A stretch of DNA of 64,000 bases from Pseudomonadota bacterium (GCA_020161655.1 JAIUPC010000024.1:186001-250000), one strand, 5' to 3'. Shown: positions 36,294 to 45,079, counted from the first letter of the stretch. Notes: generated by a model not told the origin, from the sequence alone. Numbers and translations: made by a program.

Positions 36294-37634
36294 ATGCGCC
36301 TGACCCGCTACTTCCTGCCTGTCCTGAAAGAAAACCCCGCCGAGGCGCAGATCGTCAGCCACCGCTACATGCTGCGCGCGGGCATGATCAAGCAGCAGAC
36401 GGCGGGGATCTATTCCTGGCTGCCGATGGGCTACAAGGTGCTGCGCCGGATCGAGGAGATCGTGCATCAGGAACAGATCCGCGCCGGCCACATCCCGCTT
36501 CTGATGCCGACGCTACAGCCTGCCGACCTCTGGCGCGAGAGCGGGCGCTATGACGACTACGGGCAAGAGATGCTGCGCATAAAGGACCGGCACGACCGCG
36601 ACATGCTCTACGGTCCGACGAACGAGGAGATGATCACCGACATCTTCCGCAGCCATGTGTCGTCCTACAAGGACCTGCCGCTGACGCTTTACCACATCCA
36701 GTGGAAGTTCCGCGACGAGGTGCGCCCGCGTTTCGGCGTCATGCGCGGCCGCGAGTTCCTGATGAAGGACGGCTACAACTTCGACCTGACCAAGGAAGAC
36801 GCGCTGCACGCCTACAACCGCCATATGGTCAGCTATCTGCGCACCTACGAACGCATGGGCCTGACCGCGATCCCGATGCGCGCGGCCTCCGGTCCCATCG
36901 GCGGCGACAACACCCATGAATTCCTCGTCCTCGCCTCGACCGGCGAAAGCGAGGTCTTCTACGACGACCGGGTGACGGCGCTGAAGCTTGGCCAGCGCGA
37001 GATCGACTATGACGACCGCGCCGAGGTTTCCGCCGTCTGCGAGGAATTCACGACGCTTTATGCGCGCACGGATGAGACCCATGACGACGCGGTGTTCCAG
37101 GCGATCCCGGAAGGCCACGGCAAGGTCGGGCGCGGCATCGAGGTTGGCCAGATCTTCTACTTCGGCACCAAGTATTCCGAACCGATGGGGGCGAATGTCG
37201 TCACCGCCGATGGCGCCCGGGTGCCGGTCCACATGGGCTCGCACGGGATCGGCGTCAGCCGTCTTGTCGGCGCGATCATCGAGGCGAGCCATGACGACAA
37301 GGGCATCATCTGGCCGGAAGGGGTCACGCCCTTCTCCGCCGGGATCGTAAACCTCAAGCAGGGCGACGGAGCGACTGATGCCGCCTGCGAGGCGATCTAT
37401 GCCGCGCTGAAGGCGAAGGGGCTCGACCCGCTATATGACGACCGCGACGAACGGGCCGGGGCGAAGTTCGCCACCATGGACCTGATCGGCCTGCCGTGGC
37501 GCGTCACCGTCGGCCCGCGCGGCCTTGCTGCCGGCAAGGTCGAACTGACCAGCCGCCGCACCGGGGTCAGCGAGGAGATGAGCCCTGAGGACGCCGTCGC
37601 GCGCCTCGCCGAAATCTACGAGGCGCATCGGTGA
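36294..37634 (+). CDS. proS: Prolyl-tRNA synthetase (short, editing-domain-free type)
   Basis: A 446-aa class II synthetase starting [23 protein letters not shown]. Motif 2 ([21 protein letters not shown]) and motif 3 ([18 protein letters not shown]) are intact, and the anticodon-binding domain ends the protein. The INS editing insertion of longer bacterial ProS is absent, normal for alphaproteobacteria. Its stop overlaps the next gene's GTG (GTGA). Confidence 0.96.
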   Translation: MRLTRYFLPVLKENPAEAQIVSHRYMLRAGMIKQQTAGIYSWLPMGYKVLRRIEEIVHQEQIRAGHIPLLMPTLQPADLWRESGRYDDYGQEMLRIKDRHDRDMLYGPTNEEMITDIFRSHVSSYKDLPLTLYHIQWKFRDEVRPRFGVMRGREFLMKDGYNFDLTKEDALHAYNRHMVSYLRTYERMGLTAIPMRAASGPIGGDNTHEFLVLASTGESEVFYDDRVTALKLGQREIDYDDRAEVSAVCEEFTTLYARTDETHDDAVFQAIPEGHGKVGRGIEVGQIFYFGTKYSEPMGANVVTADGARVPVHMGSHGIGVSRLVGAIIEASHDDKGIIWPEGVTPFSAGIVNLKQGDGATDAACEAIYAALKAKGLDPLYDDRDERAGAKFATMDLIGLPWRVTVGPRGLAAGKVELTSRRTGVSEEMSPEDAVARLAEIYEAHR

Positions 37635-38119
37635 TCCGGCTCGCCGCCCTTGCCGGAGGTCTGGCGGGCGGCGTCGCCCTGTCGCAGTTCCCGGAGTTTT
37701 CGCAGCAGTATCTGCAGCGCCTCGGCGGGCAGGTCGATGCGCTGGCGGCGGTGACGCAAAGCTTCGATGCCTCGGCCACGAAGGCCGGGGTGACGCGGGA
37801 AGCGGCGCTGACCTCGATGGAAGGCAACGACTTCCTCGGCTTCCATCAGGCCGACATGCGCGCCACCTTCACCCGCTTCGACCGCTTGAGTTCCGACCTG
37901 ACGATGCTGCGCGAGGCGGGGCCCGTGGAGCGCTTGTTCCTGCCGCAACGCTTTGACGACGCAGAGCTTCTGAAGGCGACATGGGAAGACTTTCAGCCCG
38001 CCGTTCCGGCGACCACCGCCGGGCTGACGACCGGCGCCGTGGGCTTCGCCGCAGGCTGGGCCGCCATCGGCGGCTTCCTGTCGCTGCTGGCGCGGCGGTT
38101 CCGGCGCCGGGCGGCCTGA
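37631..38119 (+). CDS. DUF2937 membrane-associated protein
   Basis: A 162-aa protein. An N-terminal hydrophobic helix ([17 protein letters not shown]) is followed by a helical soluble part and a C-terminal membrane helix ([20 protein letters not shown]) with an Arg-rich end. The GTG start overlaps the proS stop. proS-DUF2937 followed by lolCD is a usual Rhodobacterales order; here accessory genes intervene. The last 100 bases and the 3' flank are duplicated at 39148-39296. Confidence 0.8.
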   Translation: MIRLAALAGGLAGGVALSQFPEFSQQYLQRLGGQVDALAAVTQSFDASATKAGVTREAALTSMEGNDFLGFHQADMRATFTRFDRLSSDLTMLREAGPVERLFLPQRFDDAELLKATWEDFQPAVPATTAGLTTGAVGFAAGWAAIGGFLSLLARRFRRRAA

Positions 38120-38165
38120 CGAAAGTTTGATGGCACAGGGGCCGGTTTCGGGTGCTTTTATCCTG
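38022..38165 (+). repeat. Upstream copy of a ~145-base direct repeat (3' end of DUF2937 and flank)
   Basis: By hand alignment this stretch matches 39148-39296 at about 81 % over the last 35 codons and about 89 % over the 35 bases after the stop (CGAAAGTTTGATGGCAC versus CGAAAGATTGATGGCAC). The two copies bracket the low-GC membrane gene. Confidence 0.75.
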
Positions 38166-38291
38166 TGCGCTTTCGCAGCTGGGCCCGGGAAAGTGAAACG
38201 ATGGCACCCGAGACCACCGCCGCCCGCATCGCAGAAACCTACTGGTGGCACTCAAGGCGCTGGCGCTTCGAAATACAGCGGGCAGCGCCTT

Positions 38292-38993
38292 TTAGCTGGG
38301 AGCGACCCTTTGCATGACGCGCTTGTACATTTGGCACAGAACTGCGACGGCCAATATTGTCACCAGAAACCCGAGCATGCGGAAAAAGATAAAGATGGCC
38401 AATTCACCCAAACTACCTGTTGGGATGCCAAGCTTGGGTTGCAGCACATTGAAGCCCAAGCCTAACGCAAAAAAGACTAGCCCGGCCATCCCCGGTCCGA
38501 GGATCAGGCGACCCATTGCCGGATAAAAGCTGCGCATGCCGGCCTTCAGCCGGTAAGCCGGATCACGCGCGACCAGTGCAGGCAAAGCCGTACCGAAAAG
38601 GCTGAGCGCAATCAGATAAGACGGCATCATGAACAGGAGCATTGTGCCTGTAATGGCTTCCTTGCTCAATCCTGCCGAGATCAATTGCAACACCACGGCG
38701 ATGGTCACGGCAAGGGGAGCTGCGATCAATCCGAGCGAAGCCAGAAGGAACCAGCCCCATTTAAAGGGAGGTGCACCATCTCGCGGCGCCGGTTTAACCA
38801 GCGTCAATCCTTCGCCGAACAGGAAATGACGATGAAAGCTGTAAGCCAAAATGATCAGCGGTACGAGCGTAATCGCCACTTCGCTCTTTGGTTGAACCGC
38901 CCAGAGCAGCCCCTCCAGCATTCCGGCGAATAGCAGCAGTGCAGGAAAGTTGGCGGAGAAAAACCGAAATGACGTACGGTAGATTTCAAACAT
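38292..38993 (-). CDS. Polytopic membrane protein of unknown function
   Basis: A 233-aa protein with about six hydrophobic helices, starting MFEIYRTSFRFFSANFPALL. The architecture recalls glycerophosphodiester-phosphodiesterase-type membrane domains, but no catalytic motif is present. Base composition is near 50-53 % GC by eye, clearly lower than its neighbours, and it sits between two copies of the DUF2937 3' end, so it looks acquired. ATG 38993 is preferred to one 27 bases upstream. Confidence 0.7.
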   Translation of the reverse strand: MFEIYRTSFRFFSANFPALLLFAGMLEGLLWAVQPKSEVAITLVPLIILAYSFHRHFLFGEGLTLVKPAPRDGAPPFKWGWFLLASLGLIAAPLAVTIAVVLQLISAGLSKEAITGTMLLFMMPSYLIALSLFGTALPALVARDPAYRLKAGMRSFYPAMGRLILGPGMAGLVFFALGLGFNVLQPKLGIPTGSLGELAIFIFFRMLGFLVTILAVAVLCQMYKRVMQRVAPS

Positions 38994-39147
38994 CTGGCAT
39001 TCCAAACTCGCGGCTGTCACTTCTTACTGCGTCTGTCGTGTTACGCAATGGCGCGCGCGATTGGGGGATTTCGTGCGCCGGCCCTTGCCTGCTGGACTGG
39101 TCGCCGTCGCAAGGCGGGGTGGTCGTTGGGCGCCCATCGTTTGCGGC

Positions 39148-39257
39148 CGATTTCGGCCGGACTTGCAACGGGCGCTGTTGGCTTTGGCCTTGGCTGGGCG
39201 GCCATCGGCGGGTTGCTGTCGCTTCTGGCGCGGCCGTTCTGGCGCCGGGCGGCCTGA
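39148..39257 (+). pseudogene. Truncated second DUF2937 C-terminus
   Basis: The translation SAGLATGAVGFGLGWAAIGG matches the intact gene's C-terminal helix, and the frame ends WRRAA with the same stop context. The N-terminal about 125 residues are missing. A short open frame from 39048 reads into it but its first 33 codons do not resemble the family, so this is called a remnant. Confidence 0.7.
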
Positions 39258-39296
39258 CGAAAGATTGATGGCACCGGGACCGGTTTCGGGCGTTTC
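39148..39296 (+). repeat. Downstream copy of the DUF2937 3'-end direct repeat
   Basis: Partner of 38022-38165. The homology continues about 40 bases past the stop (GATTGATGGCACCGGGACC), ending close to the start of the sugar dehydrogenase gene. Confidence 0.75.
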
Positions 39297-39329
39297 AATG
39301 GGATGAAACGATCCGAGAAAGGTCCGGGC

Positions 39330-40517
39330 ATGCGAACCCTCACTGGTGCTTCAGTCTTCGTCGCCATCTTGGCTCTCCCGGCCTTCGCCGAAGGCTGGGA
39401 GGAGGGCGATCGCAATACGCCACAACTTGAACCGGCCTTCGCCGACCAGACCCGCGCACCGCAGCTTGAGGACGGGCTGACCCTGTCGGTCGAGGTTCTG
39501 GCAGAAGGGCTGGAGCATCCCTGGGGAGTCGCGGTCCTGCCGGACGGTGGCTATCTTGTCACCGAACGCCCCGGACGCCTGCGCCATGTCGGCGCGGAGG
39601 GCGGCATCAGCGCGCCCTTGGCGGGCGTGCCTGAGGTTCTTGCGGACGGGCAGGGCGGACTTCTGGACGTTTCGCTGGCCACGGATTTCGCCGAGACAGG
39701 CCATATCTGGCTGACCTATGCCAAGCCCGTCGAGGGCGGTATGTCGGCAACTGCCGCCGCCATCGCCCGGTTCGACGCCGAGGCTGGCGCGCTCAAGGAC
39801 CTGCGCGAGGTTTTCGTGCAGGACCCGCCCTCGCCTTCGCCCATGCACTTCGGTTCGCGCGTGGTGCCCTCGGGGAACCATGTCTATGTCACCACGGGCG
39901 AGCATTTCACCGAAGAGGAACGCCAGTTCGCTCAGGACCCGGCCAGGACTTATGGCAAGGTGGTGCGGCTGATGGCAGATGGCTCCGTCCCCGCCGACAA
40001 TCCTTTCGCGGGGCAGGGCGGGGCTGCGGGGCAGGTCTGGTCGCTGGGCCACCGCAATGTGCAGGGCGCGGCACTTGCACCCGATGGCGGCCTCTGGACG
40101 CTGGAGCACGGGCCGCAGGGCGGGGATGAGCTGAACCGGATCGAGAGGGGCGCGAACTACGGCTGGCCGGTCGTCAGCTACGGCGAGAATTACAACGGCA
40201 GCGCCGTGGGCGAGGGCGTCGCCCATCGGGACGGCATGGAAGAGCCGGTCTATTTCTGGGACCCGGTGATCGCGCCGGGCGGCTTTGTCTTCTACGATGG
40301 CGCGATGTTACCCGACTGGCAGGGCGATGTGATCGCCGCCTCGCTCAGCCCCGGCGGGCTGGTGCGGCTGATGCTTGAAGGCGGCAGGGTCACTGGCGAG
40401 GCGCGCTATCTCTTGGGCAGCGCCCGGTTCCGGGATGTGGCGGTGGACAGTGACGGTGCGATCCTTGCTGTCACTGACGCAGAGGACGGTCAGCTTCTGA
40501 GGATCACGCCGGAGTAA
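39330..40517 (+). CDS. PQQ-dependent aldose sugar dehydrogenase (YliI/Asd-like)
   Basis: A 395-aa secreted beta-propeller protein with signal peptide (MRTLTGASVFVAILALPAFA). Characteristic motifs are LEHPWGVAVLPDGGYLVTER, GHRNVQGAAL, WTLEHGPQGGDELNRIERG and NYGWPVVSYGENY, containing the catalytic His and PQQ/Ca ligands. It oxidises aldoses in the periplasm. The ATG at 39330 is preferred; nine upstream codons from 39303 are possible. Confidence 0.87.
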   Translation: MRTLTGASVFVAILALPAFAEGWEEGDRNTPQLEPAFADQTRAPQLEDGLTLSVEVLAEGLEHPWGVAVLPDGGYLVTERPGRLRHVGAEGGISAPLAGVPEVLADGQGGLLDVSLATDFAETGHIWLTYAKPVEGGMSATAAAIARFDAEAGALKDLREVFVQDPPSPSPMHFGSRVVPSGNHVYVTTGEHFTEEERQFAQDPARTYGKVVRLMADGSVPADNPFAGQGGAAGQVWSLGHRNVQGAALAPDGGLWTLEHGPQGGDELNRIERGANYGWPVVSYGENYNGSAVGEGVAHRDGMEEPVYFWDPVIAPGGFVFYDGAMLPDWQGDVIAASLSPGGLVRLMLEGGRVTGEARYLLGSARFRDVAVDSDGAILAVTDAEDGQLLRITPE

Positions 40518-40683
40518 CGGTTCTGTGGGCGGGAAGGACGTAGCGTCAAGGGGCCGCATTTCATTGAACGGATGGCGATGCCCACCCAACTACGGTGCTG
40601 CACCGCGAAGGGCGCGGGCCTTTTCGGTCGGGCGCCATCCATTTCGCCGGCATTGAGCAAGCCAATTTTACGGAGACAAGATC

Positions 40684-41091
40684 ATGAGCACGATCTATTC
40701 CACTTCTGCCCGCGCTTCGGCCGGTCGGGAAGGCACTATCCGGCTGGACGATGGCACCTTGGCCTTCGACCTCTCGGTTCCCGGCAGCAAGAAGCCCGGC
40801 ACCAACCCGGAACAGCTTTTCGCCATGGGCTACGCCGCCTGTTTCGACAGCGCCGCCAAAGCCGTTGCGCGCCAGTTGCAGTTGCCTGTCACTGCGACGG
40901 AGACCCAGGCGACGGTCGAGCTTCAGAAGGTCGAATATGGCTTTCGTCTTGCGGTGAAAATCACGCTCAGCACCAAGGGCCTGAGCCGCGCGCAGTCTGA
41001 AACCCTTCTCGCCGCCGCCCACAAGCTTTGCCCCTATTCGCGCGCGCTTCGCGGCGATGCCGATGTGAAGGTCGCCCTGGCCGAAGCTTGA
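40684..41091 (+). CDS. ohr: Organic hydroperoxide resistance protein (Ohr, OsmC family)
   Basis: A 135-aa thiol peroxidase with both catalytic cysteines: Cys53 in YAACFDSA and Cys116 in HKLCPYSRA. NPEQLFAMGYAACF is the family signature. It reduces organic hydroperoxides with lipoyl reductants. It usually pairs with a MarR regulator OhrR, which is not adjacent here. Confidence 0.92.
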   Translation: MSTIYSTSARASAGREGTIRLDDGTLAFDLSVPGSKKPGTNPEQLFAMGYAACFDSAAKAVARQLQLPVTATETQATVELQKVEYGFRLAVKITLSTKGLSRAQSETLLAAAHKLCPYSRALRGDADVKVALAEA

Positions 41092-41142
41092 CCGGCCCCC
41101 GTCGGCGGGCAAGATGGGCTGAGCCTTGACGAGGGAAAACCG

Positions 41143-41787
41143 ATGCCGAAACTCCGTGTTGCGTCCTTCTCGATCTCGCTCGACGGGTTTGGCGCGGGCG
41201 TCGATCAGTCGCTGAGCGACCCGATGGGCAAGGGCGGCATGGCCCTTCACGGCTGGGCTTTCGGCACCCGCACCTTCCGGTCGATGTTCGGGCAGGAGGG
41301 CGGGGAAACCGGCACGGACGACGGTTTCGCCATCGCAGGGTTCCAGAACGTCGGCGCCTGGATACTCGGGCGCAACATGTTCAGCCCCTATCGCGGGCCT
41401 TGGCAGGATAGCGACTGGCGCGGCTGGTGGGGCGACAATCCGCCCTATCACTGCCCGGTCTACGTCCTGACCCATCACCCGCGCCCGCCTTTGGAGATGG
41501 CAGGCGGCACCGTCTTTCATTTCGTGACCGACGGGCTGGCCGCGGCTGTCGCCCGCGCCAAGGAGGCCGCCGATGGCGCCGATGTGCGCCTTGGCGGCGG
41601 CGTCGCCACCCTGCGCGAAGGCTTTGCTGCGCGGCTGATCGACGAGGCGCATCTTGCCCTCTCGCCGGTCGTGCTCGGGCGGGGCGAGGCGCTCTTTGCC
41701 GGGCTCGACCTGCCGGCGCTCGGCTACCGGGTCGCGCGGCAGGTGGCGGGCGAGCGGGCCAGCCATTTCGTGATCGACCGGGGCTGA
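41143..41787 (+). CDS. Dihydrofolate reductase/RibD C-terminal domain protein
   Basis: A 214-aa protein starting KLRVASFSISLDGF. It contains the RibD_C pattern VLTHHPRPPLEMAGGTVFHF and the NADPH-loop-like LGGGVATLREGFAARLIDE. The family reduces pteridine- or flavin-precursor-like substrates; the true substrate is unknown. It lies 51 bases after ohr, probably in the same unit. Confidence 0.85.
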   Translation: MPKLRVASFSISLDGFGAGVDQSLSDPMGKGGMALHGWAFGTRTFRSMFGQEGGETGTDDGFAIAGFQNVGAWILGRNMFSPYRGPWQDSDWRGWWGDNPPYHCPVYVLTHHPRPPLEMAGGTVFHFVTDGLAAAVARAKEAADGADVRLGGGVATLREGFAARLIDEAHLALSPVVLGRGEALFAGLDLPALGYRVARQVAGERASHFVIDRG

Positions 41788-41884
41788 CCCGCCCTGCCAT
41801 GACGCGGGGAATTGATCCCCTGCCGCCTTGACCTTTCCCGGCCACACCGCCACCTTGCGCGCGCTTTCAAGACCGGAACCCCCG

Positions 41885-43171
41885 ATGGCAAGCCGCACCG
41901 CGCCCTTCGCGCCTTTCGAATTCATGATCGCCTGGCGCTACCTCCGCGCGCGGCGCGCCGAGGGCGGGGTCAGCGTGATGACCTGGATCAGCCTTGTCGG
42001 CATTGCCCTTGGCGTGATGGCGCTTGTGGTGACGCTGGCCGTACGCACCGGGTTCCGCACCGAATTCGTCAACACCGTCATCGGCGCCTATGCCCATGCC
42101 GAGATCGGCAATTATGCAAATGTCGATGAAAACGGCCGCTCCACCACCGCGATCACCGATTTTGATGCGCTGACGGAGACGATCCGCGCCGTGCCGGGTG
42201 TGGTCCGCGCCAACCCGCGCGTCCTCGGCTATGCCATGGCGAGTTTCGGCGACCAGTCCGCCGTGGGCGAGGTGCATGGCGTCACGCCGGATGTCCTGCA
42301 GGCGCTGCCGAGCTTCGAAGGCGCGCCGTCGCCGCTTGGCGACATCTCCCGCTTTGAAGACGGCATCGCCATGGGCGCGGGCATGGCGCGGACGCTGGGC
42401 CTTGGCGTCGGCGACAAGGTGAAGTTGATCCAGCCGAACGGGGTCAAGACCGCCTTTGGCACCAGCCCGCGCGTCAATGTCTATGAGGTCGTCTACATCT
42501 TTTCTGCCGGGCGCGCCGATGTGGACAGCGCCCGGCTCTACCTGCCGCTCCTTGAGGCGCAGACCTTCTTCAACCGCGAAGGGGCCGCCGACCAGATCGA
42601 GGTCTATGTCAGCGATCCCGAAGCCATCGACGCCGTGGTGCCCGCCCTGCAGGCGGCGGCGGGCGATACCCGCTATGTCTGGACCTGGAAGGACCGCTCC
42701 GGCGCCTTCCTCAACGCGCTCGACATTGAAGACGATGTGATGTTCCTGATCCTGTCGCTGATCGTCCTGATCGCGGCGCTGAACATCACCTCGGGCCTTG
42801 TCATGCTGGTCAAGAACAAGGGTCGCGACATCGGTATCCTGAGGACGATGGGCCTGACCGAAGGATCGGTGCTGCGCATCTTCTTCCTTTGTGGTGCCTT
42901 CGTCGGCATCACCGGGACGGTTGCCGGCGTGGCGCTTGGCTGCCTCATCGCCTGGAACATCGACGGCATCATGTCGGGGATCAACTGGATGACCGGCGGC
43001 GGCGCCTGGGACCCCTCGATCCGTGGCATCTACCGGCTGCCGGCGGAACTGAGGGCCTGGGACATCGGCCGCGCGATGGTGCTGTCGATCCTCCTCTCGT
43101 TCATCGTCACCATCTTCCCGGCCCGCCGCGCCGCGCGGATGAACCCTGTCGAGGCGCTGCGCTATGAATAA
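41885..43171 (+). CDS. lolC: Lipoprotein-releasing system permease
   Basis: A 428-aa LolC/LolE-type permease with one N-terminal helix (VSVMTWISLVGIALGVMALVV), a large periplasmic domain (about residues 70-280) and three C-terminal helices in the FtsX-fold region. The final NPVEALRYE is diagnostic. Alphaproteobacteria commonly use a single LolF-type homodimer. The ATG at 41885 is selected; it overlaps lolD by 8 bases at its 3' end. Confidence 0.92.
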   Translation: MASRTAPFAPFEFMIAWRYLRARRAEGGVSVMTWISLVGIALGVMALVVTLAVRTGFRTEFVNTVIGAYAHAEIGNYANVDENGRSTTAITDFDALTETIRAVPGVVRANPRVLGYAMASFGDQSAVGEVHGVTPDVLQALPSFEGAPSPLGDISRFEDGIAMGAGMARTLGLGVGDKVKLIQPNGVKTAFGTSPRVNVYEVVYIFSAGRADVDSARLYLPLLEAQTFFNREGAADQIEVYVSDPEAIDAVVPALQAAAGDTRYVWTWKDRSGAFLNALDIEDDVMFLILSLIVLIAALNITSGLVMLVKNKGRDIGILRTMGLTEGSVLRIFFLCGAFVGITGTVAGVALGCLIAWNIDGIMSGINWMTGGGAWDPSIRGIYRLPAELRAWDIGRAMVLSILLSFIVTIFPARRAARMNPVEALRYE

Positions 43172-43847
43172 GCCGGTGCTGGAGCTGAAGGGCATCGACA
43201 AGGCCTATCTTGTCGGGACGCCGGGCGAGGTCAGGGTGCTGGGCGGGCTGGACCTCAGCCTTTCAGAAGGGGAGCTGGTGGCGCTGGTGGCGCCGTCGGG
43301 GGCGGGGAAGTCGACGCTTCTGCATATCGCCGGGCTTCTCGACAGCGCCGATGCGGGGACGGTCATGATCGCGGGCGAGGACGCCACCCGGCTGTCGGAC
43401 CGCGACCGAACCGCGCTCAGGCGGACCGGGGTGGGGTTCGTCTACCAGTTCCATCACCTTCTGCCCGAGTTCACGGCGCTGGAAAACATCGTCCTGCCGC
43501 AACTTGCCGCCGGGGTGGCGCGCGGGGCGGCAGGGGTGCGGGGGCGCGATCTTCTGGCACGCGTCGGTGTTGCGGCGCGGGCGAACCACCGGCCGGCGGC
43601 GCTTTCCGGCGGTGAGCAGCAGCGCGTGGCCTTCTGCCGGGCGCTCGCCAACGGACCCCGCCTGTTGCTTGCCGACGAGCCGACCGGCAACCTTGACCCT
43701 GCCACTGCCGATCAGGTCTTCGAGGTCCTGATGGCGCTGGTGCGCGACACCGGCCTCTCGGCGCTGATCGCCACCCATAACCTCGAGATCGCTGCGCGGA
43801 TGGACCGGGTGGTCAGGCTCGAAGGCGGGCGGCTTATCGCCGGATGA
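43164..43847 (+). CDS. lolD: Lipoprotein-releasing system ATP-binding protein
   Basis: A 227-aa ABC ATPase. Walker A is [11 protein letters not shown], the signature [16 protein letters not shown], and Walker [14 protein letters not shown]. The Q-loop [18 protein letters not shown] is typical of LolD. It powers release of lipoproteins from the inner membrane, relevant to the several small lipoproteins in this window. Confidence 0.94.
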   Translation: MNKPVLELKGIDKAYLVGTPGEVRVLGGLDLSLSEGELVALVAPSGAGKSTLLHIAGLLDSADAGTVMIAGEDATRLSDRDRTALRRTGVGFVYQFHHLLPEFTALENIVLPQLAAGVARGAAGVRGRDLLARVGVAARANHRPAALSGGEQQRVAFCRALANGPRLLLADEPTGNLDPATADQVFEVLMALVRDTGLSALIATHNLEIAARMDRVVRLEGGRLIAG

Positions 43848-43913
43848 TCCGGATCAAGGCCGAAGGTCGCGGCGGCGACTAGACTTCGCTTTGACTGGAA
43901 GCGGAGAAACGCG

Positions 43914-44321
43914 ATGAAGACCCTTGCCGTGACGGCCGGATTGACCCTCGGCCTCCTTGCCCTCACCGCCTGCGCCCCGGATGGCCGCGTAGCGGGGCGG
44001 GCGCTTTTCGACCAGTATTGCGTGTCCTGCCACGGTCGGGACGGCACCGGGGGTGGCCCCTCCGCCGAAGGGCTGGCGAAGCGCCCCGCCGACCTGACCC
44101 GCATTGCCGAGCGGAACGGCGGCGCCTTCCCGATGGTCCGCGTCATGTCGGTGATCGACGGCTACACCCGCCGCAACGACCACAGCTCGATCATGCCGGA
44201 ACTTGGCATCGACCTGCAGGAGGGGCCGATCGTCATGGTCGAAACCGCCGACGGGGTGAGGACGCCGACGCCCGCAAACCTCGTCGCACTGGCGGAGTAT
44301 CTGCGCGGCATCCAGCGCTGA
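43914..44321 (+). CDS. Lipoprotein c-type cytochrome
   Basis: A 135-aa protein. The signal peptide ends in lipobox LTAC (Cys20), then a single haem site CVSCH (Cys36, Cys39, His40). SSIMPELG supplies a candidate Met axial ligand. It is likely membrane-tethered in the periplasm with an unknown redox partner. The gene follows lolD by 66 bases. Confidence 0.88.
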   Translation: MKTLAVTAGLTLGLLALTACAPDGRVAGRALFDQYCVSCHGRDGTGGGPSAEGLAKRPADLTRIAERNGGAFPMVRVMSVIDGYTRRNDHSSIMPELGIDLQEGPIVMVETADGVRTPTPANLVALAEYLRGIQR

Positions 44322-44373
44322 AACCTGGCTGATTCCGGGGGGCTTCGGCGGGGTTTTCGCGGTGGTGGACTGG

Positions 44374-44393
44374 TCCTGCCCCTGAGGGCAGGA
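44374..44393. terminator. Hairpin between convergent cytochrome c and Lys-rich gene
   Basis: TCCTGCCC (44374-44381), loop CTGA, GGGCAGGA (44386-44393): a perfect 8-base stem without a T-run, in an 82-base convergent gap. Confidence 0.45.
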
Positions 44394-44403
44394 GGCCCCA
44401 AGC

Positions 44404-44535
44404 TCACTTGACCTTCTTGCCCGCAATCGTGGTGTCGGATTTCGAAGCGCCGGAGTTTGCCGTGGCGGAGACCTTCGGCTTTTCCTTCTTCGGCTTCTTG
44501 GCTTCCTTGTTGCCGCGGCTCTTTTCCTTCGACAT
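44404..44535 (-). CDS. Small Lys-rich protein (43 aa)
   Basis: Starts MSKEKSRGNKEAKKPKKEKP; about one third of residues are Lys or Arg and a Ser/Thr/Ala-rich tail ends in GKKVK. AAGGAA lies 9 bases upstream. I recall near-identical tiny proteins across alphaproteobacteria, so it is probably real; the function may involve nucleic-acid binding. Its leader contains an 8-base hairpin at 44559-44578. Confidence 0.72.
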   Translation of the reverse strand: MSKEKSRGNKEAKKPKKEKPKVSATANSGASKSDTTIAGKKVK

Positions 44536-44558
44536 GGGATGTTCCTTTGGCCGGAGGT

Positions 44559-44578
44559 CGCCCGGCTTTTGCCGGGCG
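44559..44578. promoter_or_regulatory. Strong hairpin in the leader of the Lys-rich gene
   Basis: CGCCCGGC (44559-44566), loop TTTT, GCCGGGCG (44571-44578), perfectly paired. It is 24 bases upstream of the small gene's start on the minus strand. Confidence 0.5.
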
Positions 44579-44599
44579 GATCGCTGGGCCAGGATGGAG

Positions 44600-44700
44600 T
44601 CTAGGCCCCGCCGGCCTGCCGTACAAGCGGCATCGGCCGGGGGCTGGCAAGCGTCGGGTTTGCGTATGGCATCCGTCCCGACAGGCGTCGGGCATTTTTT
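44600..44700 (+). ncRNA. Candidate structured RNA ending in an intrinsic terminator
   Basis: On the plus strand an 11-pair hairpin (CCGGCCTGCCG 44611-44621 with CGGCA 44628-44632 and CGGCCGG 44634-44640) precedes the terminator at 44677-44700. The segment GTCGGG occurs twice (44653-44658, 44687-44692), and both copies can pair with CCCGAC at 44677-44682, giving mutually exclusive folds. No open frame explains the region. The 5' end and promoter are not located. Confidence 0.4.
44677..44700 (+). terminator. Rho-independent terminator
   Basis: CCCGAC (44677-44682), loop AGGC, GTCGGG (44687-44692), CA, then TTTTTT (44695-44700). It is the strongest intrinsic terminator in the window. No plus-strand gene ends just before it; the nearest, cytochrome c, ends 356 bases earlier. 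Confidence 0.75.
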
Positions 44701-45000
44701 GGCGGGCGGACGCCCCCCACCCTCTCCCTCCCCACGGAGGGGAGGGAAGCGCGAGATGGTTGGCGTAGGATGGGTGGTTCCGCCAAAGGCGGGTTCACCC
44801 ATGATGCGGGGCATGAGGACCGGAGAAGGGACATGCCAGTGGCATATGAGGGGGACCGTCGCGCCAGTGGCGCGGCGTAAGCCCCCGAATGACCCGGTCC
44901 GATTGGCCGGAGCCGCAAGGCGGAGGCCAAGGGGTTATCCGCTTGCGCCGTGCGTTTGTAAATCGGGCGGGTGATGATCCGAGGCGGGGGCGAAGTTGGC
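44701..45000. other. Non-coding stretch packed with nested hairpins
   Basis: Besides the repeat at 44759-44802 it contains TCCCTCCCC/GGGGAGGGA (44725-44747), ATGCC-AGT-GGCAT (44833-44845), GCGCC-AGT-GGCGC (44861-44873) enclosed by GGGGG (44850-44854) and CCCCC (44882-44886), and TTGGCC (44903-44908) with GGCCAA (44925-44930) around CCGC-AAG-GCGG. No supported gene. Confidence 0.6.
44759..44802. repeat. GTTGGCGTAGG palindromic repeat, copy 1
   Basis: Begins GTTGGCGTAGG (44759-44769). ATGGGTG (44770-44776) pairs with CACCCAT (44796-44802) around an inner CCGCC-AAA-GGCGG stem. The first 11 bases recur at 44995-45005. Confidence 0.65.
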
Positions 45001-45079
45001 GTAGGGCGGGGTTTACCCCGCCATGTTGTGTCGCCCGAAGTTGCGGGAGAGAGTCGGGGTGAACCCCGACCTACGGGCG
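44995..45079. repeat. GTTGGCGTAGG palindromic repeat, copy 2 (composite)
   Basis: Begins GTTGGCGTAGG (44995-45005) and holds GGCGGGG-TTTA-CCCCGCC (45005-45022) and GTCGGGGT-GA-ACCCCGAC (45053-45070). It ends CCTACGGGCG (45070-45079), so GTAGG at one end faces CCTAC at the other. The right end also occurs at 50522-50531. Confidence 0.65.

Noticed and set aside
39048-39257. 69-codon ORF as an intact gene
   Set aside because: Only its second half resembles DUF2937; the first half is unrelated and no ribosome-binding site is seen, so it is treated as a remnant.
44408-44974. 188-codon plus-strand frame through the hairpin patch
   Set aside because: Runs antisense to the Lys-rich gene and then through terminator and palindromes; not protein-like.
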